This document shows positions 34,499 through 44,015 of a DNA stretch of 64,000 bases, one piece after another (position 1 is the stretch's first letter; every line of letters starts with the position of its first letter). This stretch comes from Caballeronia terrestris (GTDB lineage: Bacteria; Pseudomonadota; Gammaproteobacteria; Burkholderiales; Burkholderiaceae): contig NZ_FCOL02000010.1 of the NCBI RefSeq assembly GCF_001544515.1, forward strand, positions 62,001 to 126,000. The letters are read 5' to 3'. Under the pieces are notes generated by a model. That model had not been told where the DNA came from. It made no database searches and was given only the letters and a program-made list of their open reading frames with translations. The translations under genes were made by a program, and so were the position numbers.

Positions 34499-37400
34499 TT
34501 ACTCTGTCGCGCTCGCCGTTTGCGCGCCACCTTCCTTACGCGCCCGCCGCTCCTCCGCCCGCACCCGAAACCGGTCCATATAAAGATAAACCACCGGCGT
34601 CGTATAAAGCGTCAGCATCTGGCTCACGATCAACCCGCCGACGATCGCGATCCCCAGCGGCGCGCGCATCTCCGACCCTTCGCCCGTGCCGAATGCGAGC
34701 GGCAGCGCGCCCAGCAACGCGGCGGCGGTCGTCATCATGATCGGCCTGAAACGCAGCAGACACGCCTGCTCGATCGCCTCCCGCGAGGTCGTTGCGCCGT
34801 GCCGCGACGCCTCGATCGCGAAGTCGACCATCATGATCGCGTTCTTCTTCACGATGCCGATCAGCAGGATCACCGCGATCATCGCGATGATGCTGAACTC
34901 GGTCTTGAAGAGCAGCAGCGCGAGCAGCGCGCCCACGCCCGCGGAGGGCAGCGTCGAAAGAATGGTGATCGGATGGATGTAGCTCTCGTACAAAATGCCG
35001 AGCACGATGTACACCGCCGCCAGCGCCGCGAGAATCAGGAGCGGCTGGTCGTTCATCGACTGCTGGAACGCCTGCGCCGTGCCCTGAAAACTGCCGTGGA
35101 TTGTGCTCGGCACGCCGATGGTCGCCATCGTCTCGTAGATCGCGGCCGTCGCATCGGACAGCGACTTGCCGGGCGGCAGGTTGAACGAAATCGTCGAGGC
35201 GACGAACTGGCTCTGATGATTCACCGACAGCGGCGTGTTGCCCGGCCCGAACTTCGCGATCGCGGAGAGCGGGATCATCGTTTCCTTCGACGTCGATACC
35301 GCCGCGCCCGATGACGATCCCGACTTGCCGCTCGCCGCGATCGCGTTGGTCGCGGAGTTGCGCACGGAGTCGAGCGAGAGCTGCGTCGCGGTATCCGTCG
35401 TGGCGCCGGAGGTGGAAGTGGAGGCGGTCGCGGCCGTCGCGTTGGAGGTGGTGGTCGAATTCGTCGATGCCGCTCCGCTCGCCGTTCCGCCCGACGTGCT
35501 GACGTAGATCTGCTTGAGCATCTCCGGGTCCTGCCAGTACTTCGGCGCGACCTCCATCACGACGTGGTACTGCGACAGCGCGTTGTAGATCGTCGATACC
35601 TGGCGCTGGCCGAACGCGTCGTAGAGCGTGTTGTCGATCTGCGCAGGCTTGATGTTGAAGCGCGCGGCGGTCGCGCGGTCGAACGTGACCATCGCTTCCA
35701 GGCCGCCTTGCTGCTGGTCGGAGTTGACGTCGGTGAGTTCGGAGCGGCGTTGCAGCGCCTCGGTGAGCAGCGGGCCCCATTTGTAGAGATCGGCGGTGGA
35801 ATCGGAGAGCATCGTGAACTGATATTGCGCGTTCGACTGCCGCCCGCCCACGCGAATATCCTGTACGGCCTGCAGGAACGTGCGCGCGCCGGCGACGTCC
35901 GCGAGCGGCTTGCGCAGGCGCTGGATCACGGTATCCGCCGAGTCGCCGCGCACGCTCTTGGGCTTGAGCGACACAAACATGAAACCCGAATTGGTCTGCC
36001 GCCCGCCGGTGAAGCCCGCGACGCTGTCCACGGCCGGATCGGCCTGCACGATGCGCATCATCTCGGCGAATTTCACCTTCATCGCCTGGAACGACGTGCT
36101 CTGGTCTGCCTGAATCCCGCCGACGATGCGCCCCGTATCCTGCTGCGGGAAAAAGCCCTTCGGCACGATGATGTATAGATAGACGTTGAGCCCGATCGTC
36201 GCGAGCAGCACGACGAGAATCAGCCGCGGATGCTCGAGCGCCCAGCCGAGCGTGCGCGCATAGCCGCGCTGCATGCGCTCGAACTGGCGCTCGAGCCATG
36301 CGCCGAAGCGCCCCGGTTCCTGCAATTCGTGCGGCTCCTGTAAAAGCCGCGCGCACATCATCGGCGTGACGGTCAGCGAGACCGCGAGCGAGACGGCGAT
36401 CGCAAGCGAAAGCGTCAGCGCGAACTCGCGGAACAGCCGCCCGACGATGCCGCCCATCAGCAGGATCGGCAGGAACACGGCGACGAGCGACACGCTGATC
36501 GACAGCACCGTGAAGCCGACTTCCTTCGCGCCGAGGATCGCGGCCTTCATGCGCGGCACGCCGTTTTCGATATGCCGCGTGATATTTTCGAGCACGACGA
36601 TCGCATCGTCGACGACGAAGCCGGTCGCGATGGTCAGCGCCATCAGCGAGAGGTTGTCGAGCGAGAAGCCGAGCAGGTACATCGCCGCGAAGGTGCCGAT
36701 GATCGAGATCGGCACGGCGACGCTCGGAATGAGCGTCGCGCGCCAGTTGCGCAGGAAGAGGAACACGACCATCACGACGAGCGCGACCGCGATCGCGAGC
36801 GTGAGCTCGGTGTCGTGCAGCGAGGCGCGGATCGTGGTCGAGCGGTCGGCGGTCGGCGTGATCTCGACGTCGCGCGGGAGCGCGGCCTGCAGCTGCGGCA
36901 GCATCGACTTCACGCGATCGATCGTTTCAATGATGTTCGCGCCCGGCTGGCGATACAGGATCACGAGCACGGCGCGCTTGCCGTTGATGAGGCCGAGGTT
37001 GCGCAAGTCCTCGACCGAATCGACGACTTCGCCCACGTCCGAGAGCCGCACCGCCGAGCCATTGCGGTACGCGACCACCAGATCGCGGTACTGGTCCGCC
37101 TTGCTCGCCTGGTCGTTGGTGTAGAGCTGAAAGCGCGTGCCCTTGAACTCGATCGCGCCTTTCGGGCTGTTCGCGTTCGCCGAGGCGAGCGCCGCCCGTA
37201 CGTCCTCCAGCCCGATGCCATAGTGAAACAGTGCGCCCGGTTCCAGCTCGACGCGCACGGCCGGATTCGCGGAACCGCTCACGTCGACTTCCCCGACACC
37301 CGGCACGGTCGAAAGCGTTTGCTGAAGCACGGTCGCGGCCGAGTCGTAGAGTGAGCCGGCCGTGCGCGTCGGCGACGAGAGCGCTAGCACGAGGATCGGC

Positions 37401-37810
37401 GCGTCAGCGGGATTGACCTTGTGGTATGTCGGATTGCTCTTGAGTGACGCCGGCAAGTCGGCGCGCGCGGCGTTGATCGCGGCCTGCACGTCGCGCGCGG
37501 CGCCGTCGATGTCGCGATTCAGGCCGAATTGCAGCGTGATGCGCGTCGAGCCGACCGCGCTCTGCGACGTCATCTCGGTGACGTCGGCGATCGAGCCGAG
37601 ATGGCGTTCCAGCGGACTCGCGACGCTCGTCGCGACGGTCTCCGGGCTCGCGCCCGGCAGGCTGGCCTGCACGGAGATCGTCGGGAAATCGACTTGCGGC
37701 AAGGGCGCGACCGGCAACTTCACGAACGCGAACATGCCTGCGAGCGCGACACCGATCGCGAGCAGCGTCGTCGCGACAGGGCGGGCGATGAAGGGGCGCG
37801 AGAGGTTCAT
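34499..37810 (-). CDS. mdtC: RND efflux permease, MdtC-type
   Basis: This is one of two inner-membrane RND pumps of a tripartite drug efflux system (MdtB and MdtC form a heterotrimer in E. coli). It has 1103 residues, longer than the usual 1025-1040. It opens [20 protein letters not shown], has the twelve-helix pattern with the proton-relay D-D pair in [13 protein letters not shown], and the central [20 protein letters not shown]. The extra length comes mostly from a Ser/Thr/Ala-rich segment at about 768-840 (from [17 protein letters not shown] to AAVSTSKE) in the second periplasmic domain. It is the last gene of mdtABC, 4 bases after mdtB. Confidence 0.93.
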   Translation of the reverse strand: MNLSRPFIARPVATTLLAIGVALAGMFAFVKLPVAPLPQVDFPTISVQASLPGASPETVATSVASPLERHLGSIADVTEMTSQSAVGSTRITLQFGLNRDIDGAARDVQAAINAARADLPASLKSNPTYHKVNPADAPILVLALSSPTRTAGSLYDSAATVLQQTLSTVPGVGEVDVSGSANPAVRVELEPGALFHYGIGLEDVRAALASANANSPKGAIEFKGTRFQLYTNDQASKADQYRDLVVAYRNGSAVRLSDVGEVVDSVEDLRNLGLINGKRAVLVILYRQPGANIIETIDRVKSMLPQLQAALPRDVEITPTADRSTTIRASLHDTELTLAIAVALVVMVVFLFLRNWRATLIPSVAVPISIIGTFAAMYLLGFSLDNLSLMALTIATGFVVDDAIVVLENITRHIENGVPRMKAAILGAKEVGFTVLSISVSLVAVFLPILLMGGIVGRLFREFALTLSLAIAVSLAVSLTVTPMMCARLLQEPHELQEPGRFGAWLERQFERMQRGYARTLGWALEHPRLILVVLLATIGLNVYLYIIVPKGFFPQQDTGRIVGGIQADQSTSFQAMKVKFAEMMRIVQADPAVDSVAGFTGGRQTNSGFMFVSLKPKSVRGDSADTVIQRLRKPLADVAGARTFLQAVQDIRVGGRQSNAQYQFTMLSDSTADLYKWGPLLTEALQRRSELTDVNSDQQQGGLEAMVTFDRATAARFNIKPAQIDNTLYDAFGQRQVSTIYNALSQYHVVMEVAPKYWQDPEMLKQIYVSTSGGTASGAASTNSTTTSNATAATASTSTSGATTDTATQLSLDSVRNSATNAIAASGKSGSSSGAAVSTSKETMIPLSAIAKFGPGNTPLSVNHQSQFVASTISFNLPPGKSLSDATAAIYETMATIGVPSTIHGSFQGTAQAFQQSMNDQPLLILAALAAVYIVLGILYESYIHPITILSTLPSAGVGALLALLLFKTEFSIIAMIAVILLIGIVKKNAIMMVDFAIEASRHGATTSREAIEQACLLRFRPIMMTTAAALLGALPLAFGTGEGSEMRAPLGIAIVGGLIVSQMLTLYTTPVVYLYMDRFRVRAEERRARKEGGAQTASATE

Positions 37811-37814
37811 CGCG

Positions 37815-40800
37815 TCACTCCGCTTCGCTAACCGGGCGCGGCGGCGCGCCGCGATTAAAGCGCTCCCGCACGCGGCGGCCGAGCGAATCGAACGCGAGGT
37901 AGATCACCGGCGTCGTGAAGAGCGTCAGCAACTGCGAGACGATCAGCCCGCCGACGATCGCGATCCCCAGCGGATGGCGCAGTTCCGACCCTGCGCCCCA
38001 GCCGATCATCAGCGGCAGCGCGCCGAGGAGGGCGGCGAGCGTCGTCATCAGGATCGGGCGGAAGCGCAGGAGACAGGCCTGGAAGATCGCGTCGCGCGGC
38101 GACTTGCCTCCCTCGCGCTCGGCTTCGAGCGCGAAGTCGATCATCATGATCGCGTTCTTCTTCACGATACCGATCAAAAGCACGATGCCGATGATCCCGA
38201 TGATGTCGAGATCGTGCCCGGTGATCATCAGCGAGAGCAGCGCGCCGACGCCCGCCGAGGGCAGCGTGGAGAGAATCGTGATCGGGTGGATGAAGCTCTC
38301 GTACAGCACCCCGAGCACGATGTACATCGTGACAATCGCGGCGAGGATCAGGAACAGTTCGTTCGACAGCGACGCCTGGAACGCGAGCGCCGCGCCCTGG
38401 AACCGGATCTGGAACGCCGCGGGCAGGCCGACTTCCTGCTTCGCCTTGTCGATCGCCTTCACGGCCGCGCCGAGCGAGGCGCCGGGCGCGAGGTTGAACG
38501 AGACGGTGGTCGCCGGGAACTGGCCGAGGTGCGTGACGAGCAAGGGCGCCGCGCGCTCGTGGAACTTGGCGATCGCCGAGAGCGGCACCTGACCGCTCGA
38601 CGCGGTGGAGGAGGGCAGGTAGATGCCGTTGAGCGTCTCGCTGTAGTGCGCGTCGCTCGGCTCGGCTTCGAGGATCACACGATACTGGTTCGACTGCGTG
38701 AAGATCGTCGAGATGATGCGCTGGCCGAACGCGTCGTAGAGTGCGTTGTCGACGGTCGCGGGCGTGATGCCGAAGCGTGCGGCCGTCGCCCGGTCGATCT
38801 CCACGTAGACCGACTGGCCGTTCGCCTGCAGGTCGGTCGCGACATCGGCGAGTTCGGGCGCGTGCTGCAGGCGCTCGACGAGCTTCGGCACCCACTCGGC
38901 GAATTCCGCCGCGTTCGGGTCGGTCAGCATGAACTGGTATTGCGTCGGGCTGACGGTGGAATCGATTGTCAGGTCCTGCACCGGCTGCATGTAGAGGCGG
39001 ATGCCGGGAATGTTCGCGACCTCGTTCTGCAGCGCGCGAATCACGTCGCTCGACGTGCTGCTGCGGTCGTCGCGCGGCGTCAGGTTGATCAGCATGCGGC
39101 CGCTGTTCAGTGTGATGTTCGTGCCGTCGACGCCGATGAACGACGTAAGACTCTCGACATCCGGATTCTTCAGAATCTGTGCGGCGAGCGCCTGCTGCTG
39201 CTCGGCCACCGCCTGATACGACGCGGCCTGCGGCGCCTGCGTGATCGCCTGGATGACGCCCGTGTCCTGCGTCGGGAAGAAGCCCTTCGGAATCACCACG
39301 TACAGGAGCGCCGTGAGGAAAAGCGTCAGCACTGCGACGAAGAGCGTTGCGCGCTGGCGCTCCAGCACCCACGTCAGCGCGACGGCATAGCGCCCGATCA
39401 CGTAGTCGATGAACTGGTGCGCGCGCGCCTCGAAGCGTTTGCTTTCCTTCGGCGGCGTGTGGCGCAGGAGCTTCGCGCAGAGCATCGGCACGAGCGTGAG
39501 CGAGACGACCGCCGAAATCACGATGGTCACGGCGAGCGTGATCGCGAATTCGTGAAAGAGCCGGCCGACCACGTCGCCCATGAAGAGCAACGGGATCAGC
39601 ACCGCGATCAACGAGACCGTCAGCGAGATGATCGTGAAGCCGATCTGCTTCGAGCCCTTCAGCGCGGCTTCGAGCGGCGGATCGCCTTCCTCGACGTAGC
39701 GCGCGATGTTCTCGATCATCACGATGGCATCGTCGACGACGAAGCCGGTCGCGATCGTCAGCGCCATCAGCGAGAGGTTGTCGAGCGAGAAGCCGCACAG
39801 GTACATCACGGCGAGCGTGCCGACGAGCGACAGCGGCACCGACAAGCTCGGAATCAGCGTCGCCCAGACATTCGCGAGGAACAGGTAAATCACGAGCACG
39901 ACGAGCACCACCGAAAGCGCCAGCTCGAACTGCACGTCGCGCACGGACGCGCGGATCGTGGTCGTGCGGTCGGTCACGATGCGTACGTCGAGCGCGGCCG
40001 GCAGCGCCTGTTGCAACTGCGGCAGGATCTTCTTGATGCCGTCGACCACCTGGATCACGTTCGCGCCCGGCTGGCGCTGCACGTTCAGGATGATCGCGGG
40101 CGTCGCATCGACCCACGCGCCGAGCTTCGTGTTCTCCGGCCCTTCGACGATCGTCGCGACGTCGGTCAGCATCACCGGCCGGCCGTTCTTGTACGCGACC
40201 ACCGCGCTCTGATAGGCCGCGGCGTCGGTCAACTGGTCGTTCGCGTTGATCGTGTAGGAGCGGGTGGGGCCGTCGAAACTGCCCTTCGGCGTGTTGACGT
40301 TGAGATTCGAGATCGTAGTGCGCAGGTCGTCGATGTTGAGCCCGTACGACGCAAGCGCGCGCGTGTTCGCCTGAATGCGCACGGCGGGGCGATTGCCGCC
40401 GCTCACCGACACGAGGCCGACGCCCGCCACCTGCGAAATCTTCTGCGCGAGACGCGTGTCGGCGAGATCCTGCACTTGCGTGAGCGGCAGCGTCTTCGAG
40501 CTGATCGCGAGCGTGATGATCGGCGCGTCGGCGGGATTGACCTTCGCGTAGATCGGCGGGGCGGGCAGGTCGGACGGCAGCAGGTTGCCCGCCGCGTTGA
40601 TCGCGGCCTGCACTTCCTGCTCGGCGATATCGAGCGGCAAGTCGAGGCTGAACTGCAGCGTGATGACCGATGCGCCCGCCGAACTCTGCGACGACATCTG
40701 GTTCAGGCTCGCCATCTGGCCGAACTGCTTTTCGAGCGGCGCGGTGACGGACGACGTCATGACGTCGGGCGACGCACCGGGATAAAACGTCTGGACCTGG

Positions 40801-40934
40801 ATGGTCGGGTAATCGACGGCGGGCAGCGCGGAGAGCGGCAAGAAACGCAGCGCGACGAGCCCGACCAGCATGATCGCCGCCATCAGGAGCGCCGTGCCGA
40901 CCGGGCGCAGGATAAATAGGCGTGAGGGATTCAT
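37815..40934 (-). CDS. mdtB: RND efflux permease, MdtB-type
   Basis: This is the second RND pump of the system, 1039 residues, the normal length. It begins [20 protein letters not shown]. The proton-relay pair is in [13 protein letters not shown] near residue 400, and [20 protein letters not shown] lies in the first membrane bundle. Periplasmic porter domains are of normal size, without the linker seen in mdt[21 protein letters not shown] lies near the C-terminus. It follows mdtA by 19 bases. MdtB and MdtC assemble together in E. coli, mostly as B2C; I infer the same here. Confidence 0.94.
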   Translation of the reverse strand: MNPSRLFILRPVGTALLMAAIMLVGLVALRFLPLSALPAVDYPTIQVQTFYPGASPDVMTSSVTAPLEKQFGQMASLNQMSSQSSAGASVITLQFSLDLPLDIAEQEVQAAINAAGNLLPSDLPAPPIYAKVNPADAPIITLAISSKTLPLTQVQDLADTRLAQKISQVAGVGLVSVSGGNRPAVRIQANTRALASYGLNIDDLRTTISNLNVNTPKGSFDGPTRSYTINANDQLTDAAAYQSAVVAYKNGRPVMLTDVATIVEGPENTKLGAWVDATPAIILNVQRQPGANVIQVVDGIKKILPQLQQALPAALDVRIVTDRTTTIRASVRDVQFELALSVVLVVLVIYLFLANVWATLIPSLSVPLSLVGTLAVMYLCGFSLDNLSLMALTIATGFVVDDAIVMIENIARYVEEGDPPLEAALKGSKQIGFTIISLTVSLIAVLIPLLFMGDVVGRLFHEFAITLAVTIVISAVVSLTLVPMLCAKLLRHTPPKESKRFEARAHQFIDYVIGRYAVALTWVLERQRATLFVAVLTLFLTALLYVVIPKGFFPTQDTGVIQAITQAPQAASYQAVAEQQQALAAQILKNPDVESLTSFIGVDGTNITLNSGRMLINLTPRDDRSSTSSDVIRALQNEVANIPGIRLYMQPVQDLTIDSTVSPTQYQFMLTDPNAAEFAEWVPKLVERLQHAPELADVATDLQANGQSVYVEIDRATAARFGITPATVDNALYDAFGQRIISTIFTQSNQYRVILEAEPSDAHYSETLNGIYLPSSTASSGQVPLSAIAKFHERAAPLLVTHLGQFPATTVSFNLAPGASLGAAVKAIDKAKQEVGLPAAFQIRFQGAALAFQASLSNELFLILAAIVTMYIVLGVLYESFIHPITILSTLPSAGVGALLSLMITGHDLDIIGIIGIVLLIGIVKKNAIMMIDFALEAEREGGKSPRDAIFQACLLRFRPILMTTLAALLGALPLMIGWGAGSELRHPLGIAIVGGLIVSQLLTLFTTPVIYLAFDSLGRRVRERFNRGAPPRPVSEAE

Positions 40935-40953
40935 GCTTTACGTGCCCGGCCGT

Positions 40954-42360
40954 TCATGGCTGCGACTGCTGATGACGGCGGTCGGCGTGATGCGCGCCCG
41001 AGGCGCCCGAAGCAGCCGCTGCCGGAACCGCAGCGGAAGCACCCGAAGCACCCGAAGCACCCGAAGCACCCGAAGCACCCGAAGCACCCGAAGCACCGGT
41101 CGGCTTATCGGCGGGGATCGTGATCTTCGCGCCTTCCTTCAGCCGGTCCGAACCGTCGATCACCACACGCTCGCCCGCCTGCACGCCCGTCTTGATGCTG
41201 GTGCGTTCGCCATCGACCGGGCCGATTTTCACGTTGCGCACGGTCACCGTGTTGTCCGGCTTCACCACATAAACGAACGCGCCCGACGAGCCGTTCAGCA
41301 CCGCCGAGGTCGGCACGATCGTCGCGTTCTTGATGACATCGACGAGCAGCTTAGTGTTCACGAACTGATTCGGGAACAGCATGTTCTGCTGGTTCGCGAA
41401 GGTCGCGCGCAGCTTGACGGTGCCGGTCGTCGTGTCGATCTGGTTGTCCACCGTTTCGAGATAGCCGGCTTCGAGCGACGTGGTATTGGCGCGGTCGTAG
41501 GCCGTCACCGACATCTTCACGCCCGCGCGCATCGGCTTCATGATCGCGGTGAGATTGTCCTCGGAGGTCGTGAATATCACGCTGATCGGCTGCAATTGCG
41601 TAATCACGACGACACCGTTCGTGTCGCCCGTGGTGACGTAATTGCCCGGATCGACCTGCCGCAGCCCGACGCGCCCCGACACCGGCGCCGTGATGCGCGC
41701 GTAGGTCAGGTCGAGCTTGTACGTATCGACGTTCGCCTGGTCCGATTTCACCGCACCTTCATATTGCTTGACGAGCGACGCTTGCGTATCGACCTGCTGC
41801 TTCGCGATCGAATCCTGTGAAAGCAGCGTCTGATAGCGCTGCAGGTCGAGCCGCGCGGTTTGCAGCAGCGCCTGGTCCTTCGCGAGCGTGCCTTGCGCGT
41901 TGCGCAACGAGATTTCGTAGGGGCGCGGGTCGATCTGCGCGAGCAGGTCGCCCTTCTTGACCATCTGGCCTTCCTTGAACGCGACATCGACGAGGATGCC
42001 GTTCAGCTGCGTCTTCACCGTCACGTTCGCGAGCGGCGTCACCGTGCCGAGCGAATTGATGACGACGGGCATCTCCCCCGTCTTGACGGTCGCGACGTGC
42101 ACCGGCTGCGGCTGGTTAGCCTGATTCGCGCCGCCGCGCCTCGCGCCCCCGGTCGACGATCCCGCCTGCTGCGCCTTCGCTGGATCGTTGCGGCTCCACG
42201 GATGCCACCACGCGAGCGCCCCGCCGATGATCAGCAGCGCGACGATCAGCCATCCGAAGCGGCGCCGCGCGGGGCGGAGAGAAGTGGCGGAAAGCGAGGG
42301 GTCGGTCTTGCGCGGCGGCGGCGTTGGCGTCTGCGTCGGAGATTTTTTTTGGTCGTCCAT
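40954..42360 (-). CDS. mdtA: MdtA-type periplasmic adaptor of RND pump
   Basis: The adaptor links MdtBC to an outer-membrane channel. From the ATG at 42360 (MDDQKKSPTQ) it has 468 residues; an in-frame start 57 codons earlier gives a proline/arginine-rich extension and is not favoured. One N-terminal membrane anchor (WLIVALLIIGGALAWW) is followed by the lipoyl half-motif NVTVKTQLNGILVDVAFKEG, an alpha hairpin, and the second half-motif ARITAPVSGRVGLRQVDPGN. The last 45 residues are a Gly-Ala-Ser repeat and a His/Gln tail of unknown use. No outer-membrane factor gene is adjacent. Promoter position is not clear. Confidence 0.93.
   Translation of the reverse strand: MDDQKKSPTQTPTPPPRKTDPSLSATSLRPARRRFGWLIVALLIIGGALAWWHPWSRNDPAKAQQAGSSTGGARRGGANQANQPQPVHVATVKTGEMPVVINSLGTVTPLANVTVKTQLNGILVDVAFKEGQMVKKGDLLAQIDPRPYEISLRNAQGTLAKDQALLQTARLDLQRYQTLLSQDSIAKQQVDTQASLVKQYEGAVKSDQANVDTYKLDLTYARITAPVSGRVGLRQVDPGNYVTTGDTNGVVVITQLQPISVIFTTSEDNLTAIMKPMRAGVKMSVTAYDRANTTSLEAGYLETVDNQIDTTTGTVKLRATFANQQNMLFPNQFVNTKLLVDVIKNATIVPTSAVLNGSSGAFVYVVKPDNTVTVRNVKIGPVDGERTSIKTGVQAGERVVIDGSDRLKEGAKITIPADKPTGASGASGASGASGASGASGASAAVPAAAASGASGAHHADRRHQQSQP
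41041..41094. repeat. Tandem 9-base repeat in the mdtA 3' end
   Basis: ACCCGAAGC occurs six times in a row without a mismatch, with partial copies on either side. On the coding strand each unit encodes Ala-Ser-Gly in rotation. As the unit is a multiple of three, changes in copy number keep the reading frame, so length variation between strains is likely. Confidence 0.92.
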
Positions 42361-42708
42361 CGTGTGGTGGCTTGCGTGTTTCGGTGATGTCGTTCGGGGC
42401 GCGGAGGGCGGTTCGGGCGCCCGCGGACGCGAGGCGCCGGCGAACCCGATCGAGGTTGATTTTCCCGCGCGAAACCCGGGAGGTCTTCGTCTGGAAAGCT
42501 TTGAAAGCCGGGGCCCGGGCCCGCGAAGCATGATGCTACGTCCCGCCCTTCGTAACAGTCCAGCTATCTTTCTTTCGGATGATTACGAGTGTTACATCGT
42601 GAGCGGTACGGTTGGGGCGGGCGATTACAGGCGCTCCGCGCGCGGGCTGCGCAATGCGGCCCGGCGCGTCGTGCATGTTGTCGCGAGGACGCTGCTTGCC
42701 CTGACGGC
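42361..42708. other. 348-base gap upstream of mdtA
   Basis: No gene is supported. It must hold the mdtABC promoter, which I cannot place. GTAACA near 42552 and TGTTAC near 42592 (+ strand) form an inverted pair about 40 bases apart that could be regulator sites. A GC-only palindrome, GGGCCCGGGCCC, lies near 42512-42525. Confidence 0.3.
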
Positions 42709-43539
42709 CTATTCGGCGAGGCGCGCGGACGGCGTGCCGCCGATCTCGTGGACGATCTTATCGACATACCCGAGCAACGCCGGCGCGACGCTTTCGATCA
42801 GCGTATCGCGCGGACATTGATGCGCCGCGCCGCCGCAATTCACGGCGTAGCGCTGCCCCGACGGTCCGACGAACCCCGCCGCGACCGCGTTCAGGCCGTG
42901 GTGCCATTCGCCCGTCGAGATCGCGAAGCCGAGCGTGCGCACGGCGTCGAGCCCTGTCTGCAATCCCCCGATGATGCTCGGCCAGTCGTCTCCGGCTGCG
43001 GTCTGCACGCTCGCAATCAGCGTCTGCCGCTCGGCGGCCGGCAGCACCGACAGATACGCGCGGCCCACGGCGGTCCGGCACAAATCGATCCGTCCGCCCA
43101 CTTCCAGCCGCGACACGAGCACGGCGGAGCGTGGCCGGATCGCATCGATCACGACCATCTCCAGCCGGTCGCGCACCGCGAGATGCACGCTCAGGCCCGT
43201 CAACTCGGCGAGTTCGATGAGAAACGGCCGCGCGCGTGCGCGAATATCGAAGTTGCGAAGGAACCCATTGCTCAGTTCCAGCACCGAAGCGGTCAGCACG
43301 AAGCGCTCGCTGTCCGGCAGCCGGAACAGCAGACCCGTGTTGACGAGCGTCGCGGTGATGCGCGAGACGGTTGGTTTAGGGATACCGGTCCATTCGGTCA
43401 GTTCCCGATTGCTCACCGGCGCATCGGCGCCAGCGATGCGGCGCAGAACGTCCAGTCCGCGCGCAAGCGCAGTGACTTCCTCGCCGTCTTTTTCCTTGCC
43501 TTTTTCCCGACCGGAGGGTCGGCTCTCAGGTTTGTTCAT
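42709..43539 (-). CDS. IclR-family transcriptional regulator
   Basis: This 276-residue regulator starts at the ATG at 43539 (MNKPESRPSG) after rejecting a start 28 codons upstream. The N-terminal winged helix is GLDVLRRIAGADAPVSNREL followed by GIPKPTVSRITATLVNTGLL at about 37-80. The effector-binding GAF-like domain follows (SRLEVGGRIDLCRTAVGRAY, near 148-167; YAVNCGGAA near 235). IclR proteins usually control a nearby catabolic or uptake operon. The nearest candidates are mdtABC downstream and the lactate permease gene upstream, both on the same strand. A dyad of IclR/KdgR type lies just before its start. There is no obvious ribosome binding site. Confidence 0.88.
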   Translation of the reverse strand: MNKPESRPSGREKGKEKDGEEVTALARGLDVLRRIAGADAPVSNRELTEWTGIPKPTVSRITATLVNTGLLFRLPDSERFVLTASVLELSNGFLRNFDIRARARPFLIELAELTGLSVHLAVRDRLEMVVIDAIRPRSAVLVSRLEVGGRIDLCRTAVGRAYLSVLPAAERQTLIASVQTAAGDDWPSIIGGLQTGLDAVRTLGFAISTGEWHHGLNAVAAGFVGPSGQRYAVNCGGAAHQCPRDTLIESVAPALLGYVDKIVHEIGGTPSARLAE

Positions 43540-43547
43540 TGTTTTTT

Positions 43548-43562
43548 TAAAACATAGTTTCG
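43548..43562. promoter_or_regulatory. Candidate IclR-type operator at the regulator's start
   Basis: On the minus strand the sequence reads CGAAACTATGTTTTA: arms GAAAC and GTTTT around three bases. This resembles the KdgR consensus (TGAAACATTGTTTCA) of the IclR family. It ends 9 bases upstream of the regulator's start codon, a place suited to self-repression. Confidence 0.4.
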
Positions 43563-43716
43563 TTTGGGGCTCGAAAGCTTGGATGATACGCGAACTCTTT
43601 TTCCAACTTTGCAGGGCATGCAAGCCTTACGAAAAGGTGCAGATGCCGCGACACTTTTCCACTTTCGCGCTTTGCAGTAAGCATGTTGGGCAGATGCCCA
43701 AGTCACGAAATTTTGC

Positions 43717-43745
43717 TTGACTTAGGCAGCGATAACATAAAAAAT
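43717..43745 (+). promoter_or_regulatory. Candidate promoter of the orphan + strand transcript
   Basis: TTGACT (43717-43722) and AAAAAT (43740-43745) are separated by 17 bases. This sits 109 bases before an intrinsic terminator with no + strand gene between. The -10 is only partly consensus. Confidence 0.4.
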
Positions 43746-43751
43746 GGAACC

Positions 43752-43885
43752 CGATTTCGAAAGCACGATCGCGCGACAATTTTCCGCTGGACGGTCCGCT
43801 TCGGATACAGGCTCTCAGGTTCTAGCACGGCCCTCGGAATGGCTAGAACTTTTAAGGCGCTGCGGCAACGCAGCGCCTTTTTTTT
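43752..43885 (+). ncRNA. Candidate small RNA, about 134 nt
   Basis: A stretch on the + strand has a possible promoter, a stem-loop and a strong intrinsic terminator, and no convincing reading frame. The first hairpin pairs GTTCTAGC (43819-43826) with GCTAGAAC (43842-43849), a perfect 8-base stem with a 15-base loop. The terminator follows at once. All neighbouring genes (mdtABC, iclR, lldP) are on the minus strand, so the terminator belongs to no known gene. A U-rich 3' tail is typical of Hfq-dependent RNAs. The 5' end is estimated from the promoter. It could instead be the remains of a leader of a lost gene. Confidence 0.45.
43854..43885 (+). terminator. Strong orphan Rho-independent terminator
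   Basis: AAGGCGCTGCG (43854-43864) pairs perfectly with CGCAGCGCCTT (43869-43879) around a GCAA tetraloop, followed by a run of eight Ts ending at 43885. The U-run is only on the + strand. No + strand gene lies upstream within the window for over 10 kb. Confidence 0.85.
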
Positions 43886-44015
43886 GCCCGTTTTCTGGCG
43901 CACGAGAAGTCTTCGAATGGACCACGCGCCGCGCGCCCGGCAGGCACTTCATAGCCGGATTCTATCAACGCGCCAGAGACACCGCCGTGATCCATAGGCG
44001 CGTCGTCCGGCAACG

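Noticed and set aside
37362..40919. Open frame of over 1100 codons antisense to mdtB and mdtC
   Set aside because: Same GC artefact; composition is dominated by arginine, aspartate and histidine, with no domain, and it crosses a gene border.
41036..41097. Tandem repeat considered as a CRISPR-like or regulatory array
   Set aside because: The unit is 9 bases with no spacers and lies inside the mdtA coding frame, encoding Gly-Ala-Ser.
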